NCBI RefSeq assembly: GCF_900091615.1
Contig: NZ_FMIA01000002.1
Coordinates: 3,286,001 to 3,350,000 of the forward strand
Reading direction: 5' to 3'
Source: Micromonospora yangpuensis
Lineage (GTDB): Bacteria > Actinomycetota > Actinomycetes > Mycobacteriales > Micromonosporaceae
Length of the DNA: 64,000 nucleotides
The notes under the pieces: model-generated
Seen by the model: only the letters and a program-made list of their open reading frames with translations
Told to the model about the DNA's origin: nothing
The model's database searches: none
Shown: one piece after another, positions 23,401-33,600 of the stretch
Layout: each line of letters opens with the position of its first letter
Position numbering within the stretch: the stretch's first letter is position 1
Program-made: the position numbers and the translations under genes

Positions 23401-24491
23401 CCCTGCTGCTGCCCACCGGCCTGTTCGAACTGGTCGCCGACGAACATCCGGCGGCCCTGGCCCGGCTGGGTCAACTCGCCACCGGCGGCGACGATCCGCC
23501 GTCGGTGGCTCACCTGGCCCGGGTCCGTCGGCAGCACCCCGGGCTGCGCCTGGTGTACAGCCACGCCCCGGCGCATCCCGGCCCGTTCCTGCTCGGCCGG
23601 GAGGTCGGGCAGCTGTCACCGGGCCGGCCGGTGCCGGTGGCCGGGGACGACCACCGTTGCCACGTCCTGGACGACCGGCTGCGGCCGGTGCCGGTCGGCG
23701 TCCGGGGCGAGCTGTACCTGTGCGGTCTCGCCCTGGCCGACGGCCACCCGGGCGGGCCCGGTGCCACCGCCGCCACCTTCGTCGCCGACCCGACCGACCC
23801 CGCCGGTGGGCGGATGCTGCGCACCGGGGAGCTGGCCAGCTGGGCCGCCGACGGCACGCTGCGCCGGCACGGCCGGGTCGCCGGGGTCGCCCTGCGCGGC
23901 AACCGGATCGATCCGGACGAGGTGGTCACCGTCCTGACCGGCCACCCCGGGGTACGCCGGGCCGCCGTCGTGGTCCGCCCGGACGCCGCCGGCGACGAGC
24001 AGCTGGTGGCGTACGTGGTCCCGACCGGCCCTGGTGCCCTCGGCGGGGGGCAGCTGCGCCGGCACGCCGCCGAACGCCTGCCGGAGTACCTCGTCCCGGC
24101 GGAGTTCGTGCCGCTGACGACGTTGCCGCTGACCACCGACGGCCGGCTGGACCACGCCGCCCTGCCTGACCCGGGTGCGGCGGACGCCGCCGGTGCGGCG
24201 GAGTCCGACCCCCGGGTGTCGGTGCTGCGGGACCTCTTCGCTGAGGTGCTCGACGGCCGACCGGTCGGGCCGCACGACAACTTCTTCCGCGTCGGCGGGC
24301 ACTCCCTGCTCGCCGTCCGGCTGGTCAACCGGATCCGCTCCACCCTCGGCGTGGAGGTCACCATCCGGGACATCTTCCAGGCGCCCACCGCGGCGGGCCT
24401 GGCCGAACGGCTCGCCGCGGACACCGGTGCCCCCGGTGCCGCGCGGGCCCGGCCGACGCTGCGTCGCCGGGCCGGGGCCGCACCCCGGTAG
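19431..24491 (+). CDS. NRPS 2: C-T-C-A*-T with no functional A domain
   Basis: The protein has about 1686 residues. C1 (about 3-440, HHVATDG) is followed directly by T1 (GGHSLLA near 527). C2 follows (from about 587, HHIAADG near 711), then an A-like domain (about 1050-1580) and T2 (GGHSLLA near 1623). The A-like domain is degenerate. TSGSTG-K is replaced by SGTGTPQ, YGPTE by YSHAPAH, QVKIRG by GVALRG, and the catalytic Lys of NGK is Arg1572 in DGRLDH. A Pro/Leu-rich insert lies near 1175-1215. Both carrier domains therefore need loading in trans. GTG 19431 is chosen for the strong AGGAGGAG at 19417-19424; GTG 19407 is an alternative. Confidence 0.92.
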   Translation: MIPLSFAQRRLWFLSRLEGASGTYNVPVVVGLSGVPDRVALAAAVVDVVGRHEVLRTVFPSVDGEPVQRVLPGSPVQLSVVECPAESVDGLVAEFAGQVFDIAVDVPLRVRLFVVDGARSVLVLLLHHVATDGASTDPLLRDLGTAYAARLAGSTPEWEPLPVQYADFTLWQREVLGEESDPESLVSRQLAWWAETLDASPAVLDLPLDRPRPAEPTRRGATVTGWLDADTHRRLTELARTHRASMFMLLQAGLAATLSHLGTGPDVPIGAPVAGRSDEALHDLVGFFVNTVVLRTDTSGGPGFAELVDRVREADLAAYAHEEVPFDLVVERLNPVRSLAHHPFFQVMLTVDSVDSIGPVDSVDSAGSVGVRLGELTGTLRPATLDTAKFDLTVFCTEVRDDRGAPAGVDIWVQYATDLFDAATAGLLLEAYRRLLRAAAADPDTPVGALDVLTDADRQHLADRRAAVRTRAERGAAARTLAVATGDEPGGADGPLTPREEILCGLFAAALGTDRIGRHDNFFRAGGHSLLATRLINRVRSVLGVEIGLRDLFLDPTVAGLDRRVGELTGAGRRPALCPSPRPDLVPLSFAQRRLWFLDEMGGASRIYNIPVVLRLRRSLDPAVLTAAVGDLLDRHEVLRTVYAAVDGEPFQVVLERGEPAVTVLDVPTAELPRVIDETTGHVFDLGGQLPLRVWLIRADDGSHHLVVLVHHIAADGWSMGALLRDLARAYTARAAGTAPDWTPLPVQYADYTLWQRDTFGAADDPQSLLGRQLAFWRGALDGMPPLLPLPTDRPRPAVASQRGDVVPFLLDARDHTALLRLARDHGATLFMVVQAALATLLSRHGAGTDVPIGTPVAGRGDDALDDLVGFFVNTLVLRTDLSGDPSFVELLARVREADLAAYDHQDVPFERLVEELNPARSTAHHPLVQVTLVLQNTGGTQPAGATQPVGGVFEGTEVPFDTGTAKFDLTLAVREEHDGSTPRGIRGVLEYATDLFDADTATRLAGRLARLLRAVAADPDRPIGDVDLLDADEHRRFRPTAGHRHHATPTAGLADLVEAHARATPDAVALVVGAHRMSYRELDADADRLARHLVATGVRRGDVVGVRCDRAAFVMAALAVLKAGAAYLPLDTDQPDAILAAQVATVGLAALVTETGQAGWLAGLPAHRMIRLDRLGPGAPAVPRVPALPGLSLSLPGIELKLPGISLTPPTPPARRTATTATAAGPPPVRRDPGDAAILLVSGTGTPQVVAYPHRAVVDAVTHGPLTSAAGQVWLAWTAPTDGQFTHGLWAALTSGATCVLAPEPRPDATRLAELVAAHGVTTLLLPTGLFELVADEHPAALARLGQLATGGDDPPSVAHLARVRRQHPGLRLVYSHAPAHPGPFLLGREVGQLSPGRPVPVAGDDHRCHVLDDRLRPVPVGVRGELYLCGLALADGHPGGPGATAATFVADPTDPAGGRMLRTGELASWAADGTLRRHGRVAGVALRGNRIDPDEVVTVLTGHPGVRRAAVVVRPDAAGDEQLVAYVVPTGPGALGGGQLRRHAAERLPEYLVPAEFVPLTTLPLTTDGRLDHAALPDPGAADAAGAAESDPRVSVLRDLFAEVLDGRPVGPHDNFFRVGGHSLLAVRLVNRIRSTLGVEVTIRDIFQAPTAAGLAERLAADTGAPGAARARPTLRRRAGAAPR

Positions 24492-24537
24492 AACCCGCCG
24501 CCCGGGGCGGACCATCCTGCCTCGCGGACTGCCGCTG

Positions 24538-24582
24538 ACCCGGTGGCGCGCTGACTAACCTCAGGTCGACGCGCCACCGGGT
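24538..24582 (+). terminator. Hairpin between NRPS 2 and NRPS 3
   Basis: A perfect 13-bp inverted repeat, ACCCGGTGGCGCG at 24538-24550 and its complement at 24570-24582, with a 19-base loop, is followed by CCTTTCGT. It could terminate or attenuate transcription before NRPS3, which has its own AGGAGG ribosome binding site. Confidence 0.55.
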
Positions 24583-24665
24583 CCTTTCGTCGTACCGGCG
24601 AGGCGCACCGCCGCAACCGCAGGCACCTCCCCGCCGCGCCCCCGACTCCCGCAGGAGGAAGTTCG

Positions 24666-27600
24666 ATGCCATCGATCGACCACGCCGGGCCCGCGACCGA
24701 CCCGGACGCCCGGCGGCGGCCGGTGATCCTCGACGGGGAGCCGCTGGCCGGACCGGTCGTCGCGGTGGGTGAGGCGATCGCCGCCCGGGTCGCCGCCGGA
24801 CCCGACCGGCCGGCGCTGACCGCCGGCACGCGGACCCTGAGCTACGCCGAGCTGGACGCCGCCGTGCGCCGGCGCGCCGGACAGCTACGCGCCGAGGGTG
24901 CCGGCGCCGGCCGGCTGGTCACGGTGTGCCGGCCCCGGGGCGTGGAGGCGATCGTGGCGATCCTGGCGGTGCTGCGCACCGGCGCCGGGTACCTGCCGTT
25001 GGACCCGGACGCCCCGCCGGCCCGCAACGAGGCGATCCTCGCCGACGCCTGCGCCGGCCGCCCCCCGACGCTCGCCGAGGTACGGCGCCGCGGCGAGGTG
25101 GTGCTGCCCGGCACCCGGGTCCCCACCGACACCGGGTACGTCATCTACACCTCCGGCTCCACCGGCACCCCGAACGGGGTGCTCGTCGGGCGGGCGGCGT
25201 TGGCGCACTTCGTGGCCGGCGCGCTCCGCCGCTACGGGGTCACCGCCGACGACCGGGTGCTCCAGTTCGCGCCGCTGCACTTCGACGCCAGCGTCGAGGA
25301 GGTCTTCGTGACCCTCTGCGCCGGCGGCACCCTGGTGCTGCACGACGCGGGGCTGCTCGACGTGCCGGAATTGCTGGCCGAGGTGACCACCGCCGGGGTG
25401 ACCGTGCTGGACCTGCCCACCGCCTACTGGCACGAGCTGGCGTACGCCCTGTCCAGCGGGGTGGTCGAGCTGCCGGACAGGCTGCGTACCGTGATCATCG
25501 GGGGTGAGGCGGCGCTGCCCGAGCGGGTCACCCGCTGGCGGCGGGCCGTCGGCGACCGGGTCCGGCTGCTCAACACCTACGGGCCGACCGAGGCCACGGT
25601 GGTGGCCACGGTCGCCGACCTGTCCGGGTACGACGGCGGCGCGGTCCCCATCGGCGTGCCCCTGCCCGGTGTCCGGGCCGCCCTGGTCGACGGCGAGCTG
25701 TGGCTGCTCGGCGGTGGCCTCGCCGACGGGTACCTGGGTCGCGCCGAGCTGACCGCCCGCCGGTTCACCACCCTGGACGGCGCTCCCGCCTACCGCACCG
25801 GCGACCTGGTGCGGCTGCGTCCCGACGGCCAGCTCGACTACCTGGGCCGGCTCGACGACGAAGTCAAGATCAACGGCCACCGGATCGACCCGGCGGCGGT
25901 CGAGTCGGTGCTGCTCACCCACCCCGGGGTACGCCAGGGCGCGATCGTCGCCCAGGACCTCGGCGACGGGGTGCGGCGGCTGGTCGCCTACGTCACCGGC
26001 GAGGTCGACGGCGACGACGTCCGGGCCCACCTCGCCGCGCGGCTGCCCGCCCCGGCGGTGCCGCAGGTGGTCGCCGCGGTGCCGGCGTTGCCCCGTACCA
26101 GCACCGGCAAGATCGACCGCAACCTGCTGCGTGCCACCACCCCACCGCGTGCCACCACCCCACCGCGTGCCACCACCCCACCGCGTGCTGCCGCCCCGGC
26201 CGCTGCGGACCCCGGCTACCTCCCCGCCCCGGACGAGATGCTGGTCCCGTTGTCGTTCGCGCAGCGTCGGTTGTGGTTTCTGAGTCGCCTGGAGGGTGCG
26301 TCGGGGACGTACAACGTGCCGGTGGTGGTGGGGTTGTCGGGGGTGCCGGATCGGGTGGCGTTGGCGGCTGCGGTGGTTGATGTGGTGGGTCGGCACGAGG
26401 TGTTGCGGACGGTGTTCCCGTCGGTGGACGGTGAGCCGGTGCAGCGGGTGTTGCCGGGCTCACCGGTGCAGCTGTCCGTGGTGGAGTGCGCCGGGGCCGA
26501 GGTGGCGGCGTTGACCGACGGCTTCGTCGCCGGGATCTTCGACATCGCGGTGGACGTGCCGCTGCGAGTGCGGTTGTTCGTGGTCGACGGAACCCGTTCG
26601 GTGTTGGTGCTGCTGCTGCACCACGTCGCCACCGACGGCTGGTCGATGTCGCCACTGCTGCGCGACCTGGCCGGCGCGTACGCCGCCCGCCTCGCCGGGT
26701 CGACACCGGCCTGGGAGCCGTTGCCGGTGCAGTACGCGGACTTCACCCTGTGGCAGCGGGAGGTGTTGGGGGAGGAGTCGGATCCGGAGAGCCTGGTGTC
26801 GCGGCAGCTGGCCTGGTGGTCCGAGACCCTCGACGGGGTGCCGGCGGTGCTGGACCTGCCCCTGGACCGGCCCCGCCCCACCGAGCCCACCTTCCGGGGC
26901 GCGTCGGTGCACACCCGACTCGACGCCGACACCCACCGCCGGCTGCGCGACCTCGGCGACACCCACCAGGCCAGCCCGTTCATGGTCCTCCACGCCGGCC
27001 TGGCCGCCGCCCTCGGCCACCTCGGTGTCGGCCCGGACGTGCCGATCGGCACCCCCGTCGCGGGGCGGGCCGACGAGGCGTTGCACGACCTGGTGGGGTT
27101 CTTCGTGAACACGGTGGTGTTGCGTACGGACACCTCGGGTGATCCGGGTTTCGCCGAGCTGGTGGATCGGGTGCGGGAGGCGGATCTGGCGGCGTACGCG
27201 CATGAGGAGGTGCCGTTCGACCTGGTGGTGGAGCGGTTGAATCCGGTGCGCTCGTTGGCCCACCATCCGTTCTTCCAGGTGATGCTCACCGTCGACACCG
27301 CCGTCGACGACGAACTGCGCATCCTCGACCTCGACGGGCGGATCGTCCCCGCCGGCCTGGACCAGGCCAAGTTCGACCTCAGCTTCTCCTGCGTCGCCGA
27401 GGCCGACGGCGAGGTGCAGCTCTGGTTGCAGTACGCCACCGACCTGTTCGACGCCGCCACCGCCCGGCTGCTGTTGGAGGCGTACCGGCGGCTGCTGCGG
27501 GCCGCCGCCGTCGACCCGCACACCCCGGTCGGGGCCCTGGACGTGCTCACCGACACCGACCGGCAGCATCTGGCCGACCGCCGGGCTGTCGCCCGTACCC

Positions 27601-30600
27601 TGGCCGAACGTCGGGTTGCCGCCCTGGCACCGGAACCGGCGGTCGGGACGGGACGTGACGGCTCACCGCGTACCGAGATCCTGCGCGGCCTCTACGCCGA
27701 GGTGCTCGGCCTGCCCACGGTCGCCGCCACCGACGACTTCTTCGCCCTCGGCGGGCACTCCATGCTCGCCGTCCGACTGGTCAACCGGATGCGGTCGCTG
27801 CTCGGCGTGGAGGTGGGCATCCGGGACCTCTTCCTCGCCCCCACCCCCGCCGGGCTGGACCGCCGCCTCGGTGACCTGGCCGAGTCCACCGACCGGCCCG
27901 ACCTGGCCGCCGCGTTCACGCCGGACCGGGAGCACCTGCCGCTGTCGTTCGCCCAACGCCGGCTCTGGTTCCTCGACGAGCTGACCGGGCCGAGCGCGGT
28001 GTACAACATCCCGGTCGCACTGCGGCTGGACCGCCGGCTCGACCCGGCGACCCTGACCCGGGCCCTGGTCGACCTGGTCGAGCGGCACGAGGTGCTGCGC
28101 ACGGTCTACCCGGCCGTCGACGGCGAGCCGTACCAGCGGATCCTGGACACCGCCGCGCCCGTCCTGACCGTCGAGGAGGTCACCGCCGCCGAGCTGCCGG
28201 CCGCGGTCGACGCGGCGGCCGGGCACGTTTTCGACCTGGCCGCCGAGATCCCGCTGCGGGCCTGGCTGTTGCGGTTGGCCGAGGGCGGTCAGGTGCTGGT
28301 GGTGCTGGTGCACCACATCGCCGCCGACGGCTGGTCGATGGGTCCGCTGCTGCGGGACCTGGCCCAGGCCTACACCGCCCGGGCCGCCGGGGCTGCTCCG
28401 CGGTGGGCGCCGCTGGCGGTGCAGTACGCCGACTACACCCTGTGGCAGCGGGACCTGCTCGGCGACGCGGCCGACCCGGAGAGCCTGCTGGCCCGGCAAC
28501 TCGCCTTCTGGCGCAGCACCCTCGCCGGGGCACCGCAGGTGCTGGAGCTGCCGACCGACCGGCCCCGCCCGGCCGTGGCCAGCCAACGCGGCGAGCTGGT
28601 GCCGTTCGCCCTCGACCCGGCCACCCACGCCGGGGTGCTGCGGCTGGCCCAGGCCCACGGCGCGACCGTCTTCATGGTGCTGCAGGCGGCGCTGGCCACC
28701 CTGCTGTCCCGGCACGGCGCCGGCACCGACGTGCCGATCGGGACGGTGGTGGCCGGTCGGGGTGACGACGCGCTGGACGACCTGGTCGGGTTCTTCGTCA
28801 ACACGCTGGTGCTGCGGACCGATCTGTCCGGTGAACCGAGTTTCGTCGAGCTGCTGGGTCGGGTACGCGATGCCGACCTGGCCGCCTACGACCACCAGGA
28901 CGTGCCGTTCGAGCGGCTGGTGGAGGAGCTGAACCCGGCCCGCTCCACCGCCCACCACCCGCTGGTCCAGGTGATGCTGGTGCTGCAGAACGCCACCGAC
29001 GGCGGACCGGTCACCGACGGCGGACCCCACCGCGACGGCGGACCCGACTCCGCCGGCGGGGCCCACCCCGACGGCGAGACCGCCGCCGGTGGACCGTTGG
29101 CCGGCGAGGAGCTGGCGTTCCGGACCGGGGTGGCGAAGTTCGACCTGACCCTGGCGGTGCGTGAGTACCACGACCCGGCCGGCGCGCCGGTCGGCATCAC
29201 CGGCGCGGTGGAGTACGCCACCGACCTGTTCGACGCGGCCACCGTGACCCGGCTGGCCGACGGCCTGGCCCGGCTGCTCGCCACGGTCACCGCCGCACCG
29301 CACACCCGGACAACGGACCTCGACCTGCTCACCGCCGCCGAGCGGACCCACCTGCTGGACACCCTCAACGACACCGGCCCCGCCGCGCCGGACCTGCGGA
29401 TCACCGACCTCGTCGAACGGCACGCCGCCGAGAACGGCGGGCGTACCGCGCTGGTCTGCGGGGCGGACCGGATGAGCTACGCCGACCTCGACGCCGAGGC
29501 CAACCGGCTCGCCCGGCACCTGGTGGCGACCGGGGTACGCCGGGGCGACGTCGTCGGGATCCTGCTGGCGCGCGGCCTGACCATGGCGGTGGCCATCCTC
29601 GCCACCCTCAAGGCCGGTGCCGCGTACGCCCTGCTCGACCCGGAGTTCCCCGACGCCCGGCTGGCCGGCCTGGTCACCGACGCCGCGGTGCGCGCCCTGG
29701 TGAGCGAGACCGGGCTGGTCGGCCGGCTCGGTGCCGCCCGCCCCGCCCGTACCGTCCTGCTCGACACCGCCGCGGCCGTGCTGGACACCCTGCCCACCGA
29801 CGGTTTGCGGCTGCCCGGCGACCCGGGAGACGCGGCCTGCGTGATGTTCACCTCCGGCTCCACCGGCCGACCCAAGGGTGCGCTCTGCTCCCACCGGGCC
29901 GTCGTCGGCACCCTCACCGGGCAGGACTTCGTCGACTTCGGACCGGACCAGGTGTGGCTGCAGTGCGCCCCGGTCAGCTGGGACGCCTTCGCGCTGGAGT
30001 TCTGGGGGCCGCTGCTGGCCGGGGGCACCTGCGTGCTGCAACCCGGCCAGCGCCCCGAGCCGGCCCGGATCGCCGACCTGGTCGCCGCCCACCGGGTCAG
30101 CACCCTCTGGCTCTCCGCCGGCCTGTTCAACCTGCTGCTCGACGAGTACCCGGACACCATCGGCGCGGTCGACCAGGTGATCACCGGCGGCGAGGCACCG
30201 TCGGTGGAACACCTGGCGCGGGCCCGACGCCGCTTCGACCGGCTGCGTCTGGTGCACGGGTACGGCCCGGTGGAAAGCATGATCTTCACCAACTGTCACC
30301 CGGTCGACACCCCGCCGACCGGCGCGCCGGTGCCGGTCGGCCCGCCGCTCACCAACCGCCGCTGCTACCTGCTCGACCAGCGGCTGCGGCCGGTGCCGGT
30401 GGGCGTCACCGGTGAGCTGTACGTCGCCGGCACCGGCCTGGCCGACGGCTACCTGAACCGGGCCGGCACCACCGCCGGGGCGTTCGTGGCCGACCCGTAC
30501 GGTGCTCCCGGCACCCGGATGTACCGCACCGGCGACCTGGCCCGGTGGACCCGGGACGGGGTGGTGGAGCTGCTCGGCCGGGCCGACGACCAGGTGAAGA

Positions 30601-33600
30601 TCCGGGGCTTCCGGATCGAGCCGGGGGAGGTCGCCGCCGTCCTCGCCCGACACCCCGACGTCGGCCAGGTCGCCGTGGTGGTCCGGGAGGACCGCCCCGG
30701 TGACCGACGCCTCGTCGCCTACCTGGCCCCGGCCGTACCCGAGCGGGACGTCACCACCGCCACCTCCGGTCCGACCGGTCGGACGATCGTGGTCGACCAG
30801 GTGCGCCAGGCCGCCGTCGAGGCACTGCCCGGCCACCTGGTGCCGACGGCGTTCGTGGTGCTGGACCGGTTACCGCTGACCGGCAACGGCAAGCTGGACC
30901 GGGCCGCCCTGCCCGCCCCCCGGCACCGTGCGGCCACCGCCGGCCGGGCTCCCCGCAACCCTGCCGAGCAGCTGATGTGCGACCTGTTCGGCGAGGTGCT
31001 CGGCGTCGACCGGGTGGGCGTCGACGACGACTTCTTCGCCCTCGGCGGGCACTCCCTGCTCGCCGCGAAGCTGGTCAACCGGGTGCGCGCCGTCTGGGGG
31101 GTGCAGCTCGGGGTACGCGATTTGTTCACCAGCCCCACCGCCGCCGGCCTGCACCGGCGGGTCGGTGAGCTGGCCGGCGTGGCCACCCGGCCGGCGCTGC
31201 TGCCGACCACGACGACGGGGCCGGTACCGCTGTCGTTCGCCCAGCACCGGCTCTGGTTCCTCGACGAGCTGACCGGGCCGAGCGCGGTGTACAACATCCC
31301 GGTCGCACTGCGCCTGGCGCACGACCTCGACCCGGTGGTGCTGGGCCGGGCCCTGACCGACCTGACCGACCGCCACCAGGTGCTGCGGACCCGCTACCGG
31401 GCCGTGGACGGCGAACCCTTCCAGGAGATCCTGCCCACCGCCGAGGTCCAGCCGACGGTACGCGACCTCACCGCCGCCGAGTTGCCGGCTGCGGTCGACG
31501 CGGCGGCCGGGCACGTCTTCGACCTGGCCGCCGAGATCCCGCTGCGGGCCTGGCTGCTGCGGGCCGACGACGGCACCCGGACCCTGGTGGTGCTGGTGCA
31601 CCACATCGCCGCCGACGGCTGGTCGATGGGTCCGCTGCTGCGGGACCTGGCCCAGGCCTACACCGCCCGCGCCGCCGGGGCCACCCCCGACTGGGCGCCG
31701 CTGCCGGTGCAGTACGCCGACTACACCCTGTGGCAGCGGGACCTGCTCGGCGACGCCGCCGACCCGGAGAGCCTGCTGGCCCGACAGCTCGACTTCTGGC
31801 GTACCACCCTCGCCGGGGCACCGCAGGTGCTGGAGCTGCCCGCCGACCGGCCCCGCCCGGCGCGGGCCAGCCACCGGGGCGACGCGGTGGCCTTCACCCT
31901 GGACCCGGCGACCCACGACGGCGTGCTGCGGCTGGCCCGAGGCAACGGCGTCACCCTGTTCATGGTGCTGCAGGCGGCGCTGGCCACCCTGCTGTCCCGG
32001 CACGGCGCCGGCACCGACGTGCCGATCGGGACGGTGGTGGCCGGTCGGGGTGACGACGCCCTGGACGACCTGGTCGGGTTCTTCGTCAACACCCTGGTGC
32101 TGCGCACCGACCTCTCCGGCGACCCGAGCTTCGTCGAGCTGCTGACCCGGGTCCGGGAGGCCGACCTGGCCGCCTACGACCACCAGGAGCTGCCCTTCGA
32201 ACGGCTGGTCTCCGAGCTCAACCCGGTCCGCTCCACCGCCCACCACCCGCTGTTCCAGGTGATGCTGCTGGTGCAGAACAACGCCGAACCCGACGCCACC
32301 GGCTCGCCACTGGCCGGCACCGACGTCCCCCTCGACACCGGCACGGTGAAGTTCGACCTCACCCTCAGCGTCCGGGAGCACCCCCACGCCGACGGCGCAC
32401 CGGCCGGCCTCGGCGGCGTGCTGGAGTACGCCACCGACCTGTTCGACCCGGCCACCGCCCGGCTGCTCGTCGACCGGCTCACCCGGCTGCTGCGGACCGT
32501 GGTCGCCGACCCGGACCAGCGGGTCGGGCGGATCGACCTGCTCGACGCCGCCGAACGCCACTGGCTGCTGCACGGGCAGAACGACACCACCGTCCCGGCG
32601 ACCCACGGCGGGCTGCCCGAGGCGTTCCAGGACCAGGTCCGGCGGACCCCGCAGCGCACCGCGGTCACCTTCGCCGGCCGGCGACTCAGCTACGCCGAGG
32701 TCAACCGCCGGGCCAACCGGCTCGCCCGGCACCTGGTGGCGACCGGGGTGCGCCCACAGTCGACAGTCGGGGTGCTGATGCCCCGGGGCGCGGACCTGAT
32801 CGTGGCCACCCTCGCCGTGCTCAAGTGCGGTGCGGCCTACGTCCCGGTCGGCACCACCCTGCCCACCGCCCGGGTCCGGATGATCCTGGCCGACGCCGGG
32901 GCCACCGTCCTGCTCACCGACACCGACACCAGGGACGTGGTACGCGCCGAAGCCGCCGAGGGCACCCGGATCGTGCCCTTCCAGGTGCCCGCCGACGGCC
33001 GCGACGACGACCTGGACCTGCCCGTGGCGGACGACGCGTTGGCGTACGTCATGTTCACCTCCGGCTCCACCGGCCGGCCCAAGGGCGTCGGCGTCACCCA
33101 CCGCAACGTGCGGGAACTCGCCGCCGACCGGTGCTGGAACGTCGCACACCACCGCCGGATGCTGGTGCACTCCGCGTACGGCTTCGACTCCTCCACCTAC
33201 GAGCTGTGGGTGCCGCTGCTGCACGGCGGCGAGCTGGTGGTCGCCGAGGGCGAGGGCGCCGACCTGGCGGAACTGGCCCGCACCATCGAACGGTACGACG
33301 TCACCGCCGCCTACTTCACCATGGGCCTGTTCCACGTCCTAGCCGACGAGCAGCTGGCCACCCTGGCCCGGCTGAAGGAGGTCTGGACCGGCGGCGACGT
33401 GGCCAGCCCGGCGGCGGTACGGCGGGTGCTGCGGCACTGCCCGGACACCGTGCTGGTGCACAGCTACGGCCCCACCGAGACCACCTTCGCCTCGCACCAC
33501 CAGCGGTTCGAGACCACCGGGCGGGAGCTGACCGGGGTGTACCTGGGCCGCCCGCTGGACAACACCCGGGGCTACGTCCTCGACGACCGGCTCGAACCGG

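Noticed and set aside
22580..24170. Frameshift as the cause of the degenerate A domain in NRPS2
   Set aside because: The frame is continuous with recognisable A-domain residues on both sides of each altered motif (for example [18 protein letters not shown]), so the losses are substitutions and not a shift.
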